From positions 770,381 through 834,380 of the forward strand of contig SCFE01000081.1 of the NCBI GenBank assembly GCA_004352715.1: 64,000 nucleotides of DNA. The letters run 5' to 3'. Positions within the stretch are counted from its first letter, which is position 1; each line of letters begins with the position of its first letter. Under the pieces are notes generated by a model that was not told where the DNA came from, ran no database searches, and saw nothing but the letters and a program-made list of their open reading frames with translations. Positions 1 to 10,540 of this stretch are shown piece after piece. The position numbers were made by a program, and so were the translations under genes. Source of the stretch: Hofstenia miamia. Lineage: Eukaryota; Xenacoelomorpha; Acoela.

Positions 1-1056
1 TATATATATATATCTGCTACTGATCACCAAAAAGACATGAAAAAGTCTTGTTGAGACAAGTTCAGCTATACCTAAAATGGAAATTCACCTCATTTGCTGA
101 ACACAGATGTTTGCTGCAAAAATATATCTTAGTTATATAGCAAATGTTTTTAGAAATTCATTGTTTTTCATTCATACTTTGCTCTTTGAAGAGTTGAATA
201 TATTGTCATGTGGTAACTAACTATTTTGCCGTGTCATACAAATATTAATTCAATCAAGTTCAAAAGTTTATGGAGAACCTGCTTCTAATGGAAACAGTCT
301 TATGATGAATGCGACTTATTAAAAATAAAGGGAAATAATATTTAATTAGTTACTGATACTATAAATATTTAGTAAGTTCTACTACATTTTAAAGTCACAA
401 AAAGTTCCAACAAAAGATCATAGAGTAATCGTAAAATTTACCTTACCCTGCGAATTTCCTAAAAAATTATAACTTTAAATGCTTTTGGTCAATATGATGT
501 TCTTTGTCGTAAAAAAACTTTAATATTGTCTATCATTATAGACATTGGTTTAAGACGAAATGCAAATTGTGATTAAGAGCAACAACCTCTGTAATTAGCA
601 AAATTACCGAATTTTATAAGAATCGAGGCGTCACTTTATAAATAATTTAACCAGAAAATTAGATGAAATGAAACTATTGAAGCAATGTATATATAATATA
701 TATACTTTATGCATCAAATCTTGCAGACATAAACGGACGGCGTCAGTTGGCGTAAAAATTATGAAACAATTTACAAGTGCACTACATAATTTTATTTGCC
801 TTCACTTCTATTGTGGGCTATATTTATGAATAAATACTATTTAATACAAACGTGTATATCATTTTATATTGATTGAGTTATTATTGCGACCAGAGATGAA
901 AGTGGGGAAGGTTTTTGTGAACTTTCCCTTACCATTCCATCCCACATCTTTGTGAAATGCATCATTTTTACGTGTTGACATCTTCTCAATTTTGCTTCAC
1001 TCAAAGAAATTCTGCTACATATTATTTCCTATTGCCCTATATATATATATATATAT

Positions 1057-2056
1057 NNNNNNNNNNNNNNNNNNNNNNNNNNNNNNNNNNNNNNNNNNNN
1101 NNNNNNNNNNNNNNNNNNNNNNNNNNNNNNNNNNNNNNNNNNNNNNNNNNNNNNNNNNNNNNNNNNNNNNNNNNNNNNNNNNNNNNNNNNNNNNNNNNNN
1201 NNNNNNNNNNNNNNNNNNNNNNNNNNNNNNNNNNNNNNNNNNNNNNNNNNNNNNNNNNNNNNNNNNNNNNNNNNNNNNNNNNNNNNNNNNNNNNNNNNNN
1301 NNNNNNNNNNNNNNNNNNNNNNNNNNNNNNNNNNNNNNNNNNNNNNNNNNNNNNNNNNNNNNNNNNNNNNNNNNNNNNNNNNNNNNNNNNNNNNNNNNNN
1401 NNNNNNNNNNNNNNNNNNNNNNNNNNNNNNNNNNNNNNNNNNNNNNNNNNNNNNNNNNNNNNNNNNNNNNNNNNNNNNNNNNNNNNNNNNNNNNNNNNNN
1501 NNNNNNNNNNNNNNNNNNNNNNNNNNNNNNNNNNNNNNNNNNNNNNNNNNNNNNNNNNNNNNNNNNNNNNNNNNNNNNNNNNNNNNNNNNNNNNNNNNNN
1601 NNNNNNNNNNNNNNNNNNNNNNNNNNNNNNNNNNNNNNNNNNNNNNNNNNNNNNNNNNNNNNNNNNNNNNNNNNNNNNNNNNNNNNNNNNNNNNNNNNNN
1701 NNNNNNNNNNNNNNNNNNNNNNNNNNNNNNNNNNNNNNNNNNNNNNNNNNNNNNNNNNNNNNNNNNNNNNNNNNNNNNNNNNNNNNNNNNNNNNNNNNNN
1801 NNNNNNNNNNNNNNNNNNNNNNNNNNNNNNNNNNNNNNNNNNNNNNNNNNNNNNNNNNNNNNNNNNNNNNNNNNNNNNNNNNNNNNNNNNNNNNNNNNNN
1901 NNNNNNNNNNNNNNNNNNNNNNNNNNNNNNNNNNNNNNNNNNNNNNNNNNNNNNNNNNNNNNNNNNNNNNNNNNNNNNNNNNNNNNNNNNNNNNNNNNNN
2001 NNNNNNNNNNNNNNNNNNNNNNNNNNNNNNNNNNNNNNNNNNNNNNNNNNNNNNNN
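1057..2056. other. Assembly gap, 1000 N
   Basis: Exactly 1000 N, flanked on both sides by (TA)n. The round size suggests a scaffolding gap of unknown true length. Frames running through it are meaningless. Confidence 0.98.
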
Positions 2057-2110
2057 TAAAATATATATATATATATTTATATTTAATCCGATTTTCATGA
2101 CACTACAGCA

Positions 2111-2346
2111 CAGTGGCGTACGCAGGGGGAAATGGTTAAATGCCCCCGTCAGGTTTCCAAATTTGATTTTGACTGGATAAAACAAAAAAAATTTCATAAA
2201 AAATTGAAAAATTTAAAATCTAGGATCGTGAAATGCATTTTTTAGGGACTCCTTTCTCAATATTTTCAAAAATGTTGGCGAGACTTCACCTCGCATTGGG
2301 TAATGACGATGATGTCCCCCGTGAGAAAATCCTGCGTACACCCCTG
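2111..2346. mobile_element. hAT-type MITE with perfect 8-bp target duplication
   Basis: A 236-bp non-coding element. Its ends are CAGTGGCGTACGCAGG and, read from the other side, CAGGGGTGTACGCAGG, an imperfect terminal inverted repeat. It is flanked on both sides by the 8-mer CTACAGCA (2103-2110 and 2347-2354), the target-duplication length typical of hAT elements. It contains no transposase. A relative with the same GTACGC terminal motif lies at 36134-36247. It sits in the 3' flank or a downstream intron of the PDE1 gene. Confidence 0.8.
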
Positions 2347-2354
2347 CTACAGCA

Positions 2355-2665
2355 TACCACCACATCCAAGTATTTTGAACAAATTTTTGCTTACAATACA
2401 TAGAATCATTTTTTTCAAATGTTACTACCATTACAAATCTAATAACAAAATAATGCCACTATGGTAGCAAATGAAATGTGGCATTAACTTTAGTTTATAT
2501 AAAGCCAATATTTTATGCAACATTTCATGCAGAAGGTAATCTCACTATTTCTACTGTAATTGCAAAGCCTATTGACGACAAATGAAGTTCAGTTCAAAAA
2601 TATCTTATTGATTTAATTAAATCGAATAAAGTTCCACCAAAGGGGCAAAAATACATAATTAACTC
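2355..2665. other. Unannotated spacer
   Basis: AT-rich sequence between the MITE and the duplicated PDE1 block. No exon, RNA gene or repeat recognised. The 2057-2110 stretch before the MITE is a (TA)n remnant after the gap. Confidence 0.5.
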
Positions 2666-3684
2666 TTTAAATCCCATGAAATCTCCAAATAAATCTAAAC
2701 TATGACAAGCAGGGAATTTTAATGTAAGAAAAATAATTTTACAATCTCTATGAATGTCAAACTTACATTCAGTTTTTTCCACTTAGTATGTTTGTTCAAT
2801 AGGTACACACTTTAGAAAATCCTTGCCCTACACTCCCAGACTTGTTCCACCCACTTTTATCTCTGAGAGCGAGGAGCGACAGAAAACTGAAATTTTGTCA
2901 CGTTATTAGTTTGATTTTAATGCAAAAACAAAAACGAAGTTGGGCTGGGTCAGGTTTTCTCAATTCCCTAAAATCGATTAATGCGGATGTCTAGGCCAAT
3001 CTTCAAAATCGCAAATGAATCGATCTAGATTGGCCTGATTTTTTTTGGATTTCAAAGTCTTGGTGAGATTCAATTTATTGATTATCCTCAGAGTAAAATA
3101 TTCACAAAAAGCAGGTAAATCGAAAAATCAATTCTGAGGTTTGATTAATATTTTGCATTAAGCTTCATGTTAAGGTATTCAAAACTTGTCCTTTTAAACA
3201 TAAAATGAATTTCATTAAGCAAGTGAATTGCATTTCTCTAACAAATTAAAATGCATTAATATTTTGCTTAAGCTTTATCAAAGTTGTACTTGCAAATGTG
3301 GAATCAGCGCAGGAGGATACACAAGTGCCTGCATCCCTGAAATTCTTCGAAACATGCGCTCGACAAACATTCCGGCACGAAGGGCATTAACAATGCTCTT
3401 AAATTTGGGTTTTTCACCATCTTTCCTTCCTGACATCTTCCTTGTGAATGTGGAGGCCAGCCAGTCTCGCACTTCGTCAGGCACGGCAGATGCATCAACT
3501 TGGGATAAGTCATCTTCGTCTACAGCTGATCGTCTAAACATTTTTTGAATTATTTCTTAAACAAAACCACAAAACCAAAACCGTTTGAAACATGTTTACC
3601 TTGAAATTCCCTTGTTTAAAAAAACATTAAGTACATAAAGAGTGTTTTCAAAGTCAATGTATAGAATTTAGAGATATTGTAGAA
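2666..3684. repeat. Direct 1.02-kb duplication around the PDE1 exon, copy A
   Basis: About 1019 bp repeated at 4024-5042 with a constant offset of 1358 bp. The block holds the PDE1 exon and both intron flanks. Most is identical, but a patch at about 3065-3165 differs from 4423-4523 by roughly two dozen bases without changing length, and one more difference lies near 3268. The 339 bp between copies (3685-4023) is unique. Confidence 0.93.
3290..3533 (-). CDS. PDE1: PDE1 second coding exon, downstream copy (copy A)
   Basis: Same exon as at 4648-4891, displaced by exactly 1358 bp and identical in its coding bases as far as I can read. It carries the VRDWLASTFTRKM and EKPKFKS blocks, acceptor TTTAG|A at 3533 and donor CAA|GTACAA at 3290. 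It lies downstream in the minus-strand gene, so it is nearer the missing catalytic exons. Because 244 bp is not a multiple of three, splicing copy B to copy A would shift the frame and reach a TGA in the eighth codon. A functional transcript can therefore use only one copy. The next exon (expected to begin DVDKW-like) is not visible in 1-3289; it may be in the gap at 1057-2056 or beyond the window. Confidence 0.82.
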
Positions 3685-4023
3685 GTCTTCGAATAAAATT
3701 GAAATTTAATAGATAAGAGAGATATTTATATATTCAATCACAGATCGAGAATTACAGTGTACTAGAGAACTAGTTTATTTCACAAATGAATTCGAAGAGT
3801 ATAAATTAGATTTTGCGGATTCGGAAATTACTTTATGGTGACATTCGCAATTTTGAAGAATGGAGCCGAAAATGCAAAGAAATAAGGAACAATCTTTAAT
3901 GAAACGTCAAAATGACTAAACTTCATAATATATGCTTTCAACAATATCCCAAGAAGATTCACCATATTGAAGTAAAATATTTCAGGTATTTCATCTACAT
4001 AGAAAAAAATGAATAATTAAATA

Positions 4024-5042
4024 TTTAAATCCCATGAAATCTCCAAATAAATCTAAACTATGACAAGCAGGGAATTTTAATGTAAGAAAAATAATTTTAC
4101 AATCTCTATGAATGTCAAACTTACATTCAGTTTTTTCCACTTAGTATGTTTGTTCAATAGGTACACACTTTAGAAAATCCTTGCCCTACACTCCCAGACT
4201 TGTTCCACCCACTTTTATCTCTGAGAGCGAGGAGCGACAGAAAACTGAAATTTTGTCACGTTATTAGTTTGATTTTAATGCAAAAACAAAAACGAAGTTG
4301 GGCTGGGTCAGGTTTTCTCAATTCCCTAAAATCGATTAATGCGGATGTCTAGGCCAATCTTCAAAATCGCAAATGAATCGATCTAGATTGGCCTGATTTT
4401 TTTTGGATTTCAAAGTCTTGGTGAGATTCAATTAATTGATTATCCTCAGAGTGAAGTATTCACAAAAAGCAGGAAAATCGAAAAATCAATTCTAAGGTTT
4501 GATTACAAATTCAGCTGATATTGCATGTTAAGGTATTCAAAACTTGTCCTTTTAAACATAAAATGAATTTCATTAAGCAAGTGAATTGCATTTCTCTAAC
4601 AAATTAAAATGCATTAATATTTTGCATTAGCTTTATCAAAGTTGTACTTGCAAATGTGGAATCAGCGCAGGAGGATACACAAGTGCCTGCATCCCTGAAA
4701 TTCTTCGAAACATGCGCTCGACAAACATTCCGGCACGAAGGGCATTAACAATGCTCTTAAATTTGGGTTTTTCACCATCTTTCCTTCCTGACATCTTCCT
4801 TGTGAATGTGGAGGCCAGCCAGTCTCGCACTTCGTCAGGCACGGCAGATGCATCAACTTGGGATAAGTCATCTTCGTCTACAGCTGATCGTCTAAACATT
4901 TTTTGAATTATTTCTTAAACAAAACCACAAAACCAAAACCGTTTGAAACATGTTTACCTTGAAATTCCCTTGTTTAAAAAAACATTAAGTACATAAAGAG
5001 TGTTTTCAAAGTCAATGTATAGAATTTAGAGATATTGTAGAA
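4024..5042. repeat. Direct 1.02-kb duplication around the PDE1 exon, copy B
   Basis: Second copy of the block at 2666-3684. It stops abruptly at a single N (5043), where the sequence switches to unrelated DNA. This is the pattern of a contig end joined by a minimal gap. Confidence 0.93.
4648..4891 (-). CDS. PDE1: PDE1 second coding exon, upstream copy (copy B)
   Basis: Exon of 244 bp encoding PDE1 residues about 80-160 when joined to the exon at 28156-28391. Seen: acceptor ATGTTTAG|A, then codons giving RSAVDEDDLSQ, VPDEVRDWLASTFTRKM, EKPKFKSIVNALRAGMFVERM and YPPALIPHLQ, ending at CAA|GTACAA. The VRDWLASTFTR block is a hallmark of the PDE1 segment entering the catalytic domain. The acceptor supplies the third base of the Arg codon begun in the previous exon, giving DEKRRSAVDEDD against DETRRLLDTEDE-like sequence in known PDE1. 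The donor leaves phase 0, matching the usual LK|DVDKW position. The exon is identical to the copy at 3290-3533. The donor's last exon base is A, so the site is not optimal. A lone N at 5043 ends this duplicated block, so this copy may be an assembly artefact. Confidence 0.8.
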
Positions 5043-5043
5043 N
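5043..5043. other. Single N at a contig-type junction
   Basis: A lone N exactly at the end of the second copy of the PDE1-exon duplication. Other lone N characters occur at 7092, 7216, 10017, 13098, 14803 and 34513. Those at 7092, 7216 and 34513 also bound duplicated pieces; those at 13098 and 14803 sit at microsatellite ends; 10017 lies inside the hAT remnant. Confidence 0.9.
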
Positions 5044-5840
5044 TCAAAATCAATTATCACTATTGAATTTATTTATTTTGATGTAACAAAATCTTCACAT
5101 ATTTCGCAAAACCTGGGCGCATTTTCCATACCAAACTTTATTTAATCAACCTTGAAAATTTGAGGTGTATATTACATCAATCATCTATATAATCGTGCTT
5201 AATGTAATAGCTTTTTATTCAAGCATGAGTACATGCGCAAGAAACTTTATCACTTAATGGGCTAATGAATCGAAAAGTTGTATTATGCTATGTGGTCCTT
5301 TTTAATGAATTCTGATGATAATGAGCTTTACATTCAGCAAAGCTGTGCCCTTCCATATCTGCAATTCAGCATAAAACTCTACTATTAAAGAATTTGGACA
5401 TTTCCAGGATTCATTCAGTCATATTTGACCCACAGGGCATGGTTCATTGTAAGGAAAACGCTTCATGTTTTCTCGAGGGTCAACTCGAAAGATAAAAATG
5501 AAATGTTGTAGTCAATAAGTGTGTGTAATTCATGGATAAACACTAACAATTTGTTTAAATTTCTTTAGTAGAATGATTTTGGTTCTTGCACTATATTTTC
5601 AAATTCCAATTTTGATGCAATTAATGTTTTTTTGGTTTTCGAAATACAATATAATATGTTTCTATAATTACGAATATTCACATCCTTCGTTTATAGTAAT
5701 TCTAACTTCATTGTTCTCCGTTGTTATTGGAAAAAATCCCTGAGGTGCAAAGTGCTGCTCAAACCACGACGAACTGTTAATGGATTCATGTATTAGTACA
5801 CTGACATTTTTTCATAAACGAGAAAAGATTGAAAAAATAT

Positions 5841-6016
5841 AAAATCTATGGATCTCAATTGTTTGTCAAAATTCTTAGCAAGAATTTGCATTAACTGTTT
5901 TAATCCTTAATCAGTGCTGGAGACAATTACCAAGATATAGGCCTGCCTACATACGCTTATTCACAATGTTAAACTACGTAGTACTGCAATATGGTTAAGT
6001 AAGAAGTGCTCAAATA
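5841..6016. repeat. Longer counterpart of the 7093-7215 fragment
   Basis: 176 bp whose ends match 7093 and 7215. It contains 53 bp (within about 5877-5932) absent from the other copy. Confidence 0.85.
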
Positions 6017-7092
6017 AACACCACGCACAATAATTTATATATAATTTTAGTTTTGGTATACAATATAACGAATGAATTTATATATGAGATATTTGAAATA
6101 TTAATTAGTAAGGAAAATTAATTGTGAGAAGAAAACAGTTGAGAAAACGAATATTTTACTGATAAATTGCATTGCTTAATCTATGTTTTAATCAAAAAGA
6201 AGAAGAAATTAGTTGTATTTTTAAAACAATTCCTCCTCATTCCAATTTGGCAATCCAAATTGAATTGTTTCACTAAACAGGTATTTTAACTCAATATTCA
6301 TGCTCAGTTAGTCCTTGAGCTGCATAATGGCTCTCGCTTTTGCCTTATTTTATCTTTGATTGTCCTTCTAAATGCTACTGGCCATTTATATCTCACCACA
6401 AATTTCTTCTTGCATACAAACAACTCTTTTGACTTTAAGAGCATTGTCATTTAAAGTGCTAAATAATAATCTACTGATATCATGCCATTGCGGTTTTCTC
6501 ACATTTCAATATTCCTGATCAGACACAGGTACATATAAATATAAATATAGATCTCGTAGCCAAAACATGCATCCAACGACAAACACATTTTGATATTATT
6601 TTTCATTGTGTATGGAAACATATGGATATTGTCCCTATATATATATATATATATTAAATGACTTCAATACGCTAATCGCAAGCGCTATAAACTTAATTTC
6701 CAATTAAATATTTAGAGTTATGAAATGATCTAACTTGTCAAAAAATAGAAACAAGATAGAAACCCTGTGCAAGGATTGGCCAATTCAAATTATTAATAAC
6801 ATATTCATCGAAGAAGTTGTTGATTTATGAAGCTAGGCATATCATAAATGTTGATGTTAGAATTAACTGGTACATATTTGTTAAATAAGTAATACTGTGC
6901 CAATAGTTGGTATCAAATTTAACCAATTTGCAATAAGGATTCAAAAAATGTTCGTTTTTCTCTGGATTAAGTTTTGCTTAAGCTAAGAAATTCACTATAA
7001 CTTGTATATTTCACTTATTGAATTATTCAAAAATACTAACCAATTTATATCAAATATTTCCTCATGTGATATATATATATATATATATATAN

Positions 7093-7215
7093 AAAATCTA
7101 TGGATCTCAATTGTTTGTCAAAATTCTTACAAGATATAGGACTGCCTACATACACTTATTCACAATGTTAAATTACGTAGTACTGCAATATGGTTAAGTA
7201 AGAAGTGCTCAAATA
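7093..7215. repeat. Indel-variant copy of 5841-6016 between two lone N
   Basis: Bounded by single N at 7092 and 7216 and by (TA)n tracts outside them. It matches 5841-6016 with three substitutions and a 53-bp deletion. It reads as an alternative-haplotype fragment used to fill a microsatellite gap. Confidence 0.85.
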
Positions 7216-7431
7216 NATATATATATATATATATATATAGCTTTGTAATAATTTTGGTCTAACCCAATCCAAGATATGCAGAGGTTTTTAATGCGTCTTA
7301 CCCAACCCAAAGTTGTGACCAAGATATGACCTAACTACAATTTCAGTCCTTCTACATGCTTTTGTATAATGACAGTTATTCACAAACTCATTTGAAAAGT
7401 AACACGTATAAAATCTATTATAAAGGATAAG

Positions 7432-7438
<7 letters not shown>

Positions 7439-7472
<34 letters not shown>
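7439..7472. repeat. (TA)n microsatellite
   Basis: Uninterrupted TA dinucleotides over about 34 bp. Confidence 0.95.
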
Positions 7473-7473
<1 letters not shown>

Positions 7474-7787
7474 GCAGTGCATCTCTATCTACATGACTGG
7501 ATGTGCTTTGTTAAAGAAATTCCGTATGAGGAGCGGTGTAGGCATAACTATAAAACATTTTTAAGAATCTGTCACATGTTAGTCAGATTTTCAGACTTAT
7601 CAGTGAGTACAGCAGACCTTCGAATATAGAATAAATTTTTGTAAAAGTTGCCAAAATAAGGTTATTTGCTTCAATAAAACGCCAGCAATGCAAATGATTT
7701 TCTTCCATTGTTAGAACCGAACATCAAAAATACTTAATTTTGCAGGCCGTTGCAGCTTAGCTTTACCTAGCAGGATTTGACTGGTTC

Positions 7788-7828
<41 letters not shown>

Positions 7829-9224
7829 CCTGTATTCAATAAAATCACGCTAAGAATAGTGTTTCACTTGCACTTCTCGCGAATTTCATGTTCAGGTTGA
7901 ATTTTGAGTTTTGGGAAATTATAACCCACTTTATGTTTATAGGGGCCACAATTATAAATATTTTTAGAAGGAAGTGTTGTATTAATCAGTTATTGAAAAA
8001 TACTTAAAAATTAGAGGTAACTTCTATGCTCCAATATCTAAGTATATTTACCCGTAGACTTGAATTCAATATACGTATATTTGCAATTGAGAATGAGGTA
8101 TAGAGCCCAGTGTGATACAATGCTTATGTTCACCTTCCCAGAGCATATTGTTAGCAAATACAGTAAGACTGTTAACAAATATTTTCATAAATTTACATAT
8201 ATACATGTCTAAGGTTATGCATATGCAAGGATAAATTTGGAAGAATTACAAAAAAATACGAAAATCAAAACTTCTCATGTTATTCTGCTTCTGCATATTT
8301 CATAGAAGAGTTGTTATATTTTTTATCTATATTTTAAAGATTCAAATTCAGTTTAATTTTATAATAATATTTGGAGTTTTAAGAATTCATAAAAAAATGC
8401 ATAATATTGTTGAATATTTAAAATGATGACCATAGTTTATTCCACGCAACAGCATCATGAAGTGGCTTGATATGATTTTGCAATGAAGTGTTTCTTTTGG
8501 ATCACTGAATTTATTAGCTAATTTTACAACAGTGCTGAATGATAAATATAAATACGAAATATCTATATAAAAATAAAGAATTTCAAAATGGTTTGATGCA
8601 TTTACCATTATCTAGTAATTTTTGGAAACATAACAAATTAAAACTGCTAGGACTTAGCTAAACGCGTGAGTGGAGCAATCAAATTATCTGCGTATTTACA
8701 ACTAATCTTTGCTGGGCATCATTGCTAAATTGCTAATGCTTGTTGTTTCTGGAGCGAATTCCGCAATTAAAATTCCGTGCATCGACAGAAATTTAATCGA
8801 GTTTGATTAGAAGACGATTAACGTGAAAACGGAATGATAATTAAAAGTGTAGCATGTAATAGACATTTCATTTGCAATTCATTTACTGAAAGCCATATTG
8901 TGCGGATTCCAATAATCTTCTTAATTATTCTTAAAATCCAATTTCCACATTTCTCAATCGCGGTATTGCCTTTCAGAAACTTAGAATAATTAGCTTCAAG
9001 ATTTATCTTTAAGCTGGGATGGCTTTGGGTATTTAACGAATTTTTTATTGAGTTATAAATAATTAAACTTAGCAACAATTCTAATTTATTTATATATTTA
9101 CATAAAATAATTAAAATATTACTGTATTTAGTTTAACTGTAACATTTTTCTATCCTATCATTATTTTGGATCTGTATTTGTTCGTGCGTTACTAGCCATG
9201 GGCGAGTACAATGGGGGCTTGGGG

Positions 9225-9728
9225 NNNNNNNNNNNNNNNNNNNNNNNNNNNNNNNNNNNNNNNNNNNNNNNNNNNNNNNNNNNNNNNNNNNNNNNNNNNN
9301 NNNNNNNNNNNNNNNNNNNNNNNNNNNNNNNNNNNNNNNNNNNNNNNNNNNNNNNNNNNNNNNNNNNNNNNNNNNNNNNNNNNNNNNNNNNNNNNNNNNN
9401 NNNNNNNNNNNNNNNNNNNNNNNNNNNNNNNNNNNNNNNNNNNNNNNNNNNNNNNNNNNNNNNNNNNNNNNNNNNNNNNNNNNNNNNNNNNNNNNNNNNN
9501 NNNNNNNNNNNNNNNNNNNNNNNNNNNNNNNNNNNNNNNNNNNNNNNNNNNNNNNNNNNNNNNNNNNNNNNNNNNNNNNNNNNNNNNNNNNNNNNNNNNN
9601 NNNNNNNNNNNNNNNNNNNNNNNNNNNNNNNNNNNNNNNNNNNNNNNNNNNNNNNNNNNNNNNNNNNNNNNNNNNNNNNNNNNNNNNNNNNNNNNNNNNN
9701 NNNNNNNNNNNNNNNNNNNNNNNNNNNN
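9225..9728. other. Assembly gap, 504 N
   Basis: A gap with a non-round, apparently estimated length. The left edge is a G-rich run (about 9207-9224) and the right edge is (TA)n, so a transposon end or microsatellite probably stopped assembly. Confidence 0.98.
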
Positions 9729-9850
9729 ATATATATAGTGAGAAAAACCTCAATTGAATTATTGAAAACATTCTCAACATTTCAAATAATTCCGTTGAAA
9801 TGTATAGTTAAGTCACTGCTTATATGTGAGAGCCACATAATTGCTTTCAA

Positions 9851-10540
9851 AGAAAAACGAAGTTAAGACTATTTTTCAAAGATCTGGGCACTTGTTGAAA
9901 AACTCTGTTGGAGCACTAACCACTGATGAACGAAGACGAAAAGAGTCAGAAAATATAACACTGATGGATTTCCTAGAAGACTCTGTTATTAGTCAAAGGC
10001 CCAAGATGTCTAGCAANAGAAATAGAAAACATTATAAATGAGATGGAATGCATTTCCACAACAATGAATCACTACCGATTATTCGCAGCATGTCAGCCTT
10101 ATGTCTGATAAATGATGACTTTCTCATTCCTGAAAAGTTGTCATTATTTCAAATGACTTACAATATTACAGGCGATTTGCATTCAGAGACAACTGTTCTA
10201 CGGAACATTTTGGAAAAACTAATACTCCACCAGACGACATACGCGATCTTAAGATATTTATTAAGACAATGAGACATGCCTTTCCAGCATTATTCAAAAT
10301 GATACGATATGCATTGACTCTGCCAATTGCGAATGTTACATGTGAAAGATCGTTTTCTGTTCTCAGAAGAATACATAGTTTCTGAGTTCAACATTTGCTG
10401 AAGACCGTCTTTCATACTTGGCATTAATGTCAATTAAAAAAGATCTGCTTATGAAAGTGACCAGCTAAGAAGCTGTAGATGTTTTTGCAAATCTCCCAGC
10501 TTTACGATATAGCCTACATGCCAAGAAGACTTGAAATAAA
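9851..10540 (+). pseudogene. hAT transposase remnant (C-terminal dimerisation region)
   Basis: Degenerate plus-strand coding remnant of a hAT-superfamily transposase. The clearest part, about 10285-10375, reads PPDDIRDLKIFIKTM then LPIANVTCERSFSVLRRIHS. This is the conserved C-terminal dimerisation motif (CERSFS.LRRI), followed after a stop and a frame change by EDRLSYLALMSIKKDLL. Upstream, 10120-10220 in another frame reads LIPEKLSLFQMTYNITGDLHSET, also typical of the family. At least two frameshifts, a TGA after HSF and a lone N at 10017 make it non-functional. The N-terminal part would fall in or left of the gap at 9225-9728. It lies inside the PDE1 intron on the opposite strand. Terminal repeats were not identified. 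Confidence 0.75.

Larger units (their letters stand above)
5044..9224. other. PDE1 intron sequence with microsatellites
   Basis: Non-coding by inspection: frames are short and rich in stops. It contains (TA)n tracts at about 6636-6655, 7069-7091, 7217-7239, 7439-7472 and 7790-7820, and the partial duplicate at 7093-7215. If the gene model is right, this is intron of the minus-strand PDE1 gene. Confidence 0.5.

Noticed and set aside
957-2197. Long open frames across the 1057-2056 region
   Set aside because: They consist almost entirely of N. The same applies to the frames across 9225-9728, 25630-25993, 50706-51705, 52699-53493 and 55348-56347.
1-3289. Search for the next PDE1 exon (DVDKW-like start, catalytic HNxxH motifs) on the minus strand
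   Set aside because: No matching peptide found by reading. It may be in the gap or outside the window.
3228-3548. 106-codon plus-strand frame over the PDE1 exon
   Set aside because: Antisense shadow of the minus-strand PDE1 exon; the same holds for the other frames at 3304-3513 and 4662-4906.
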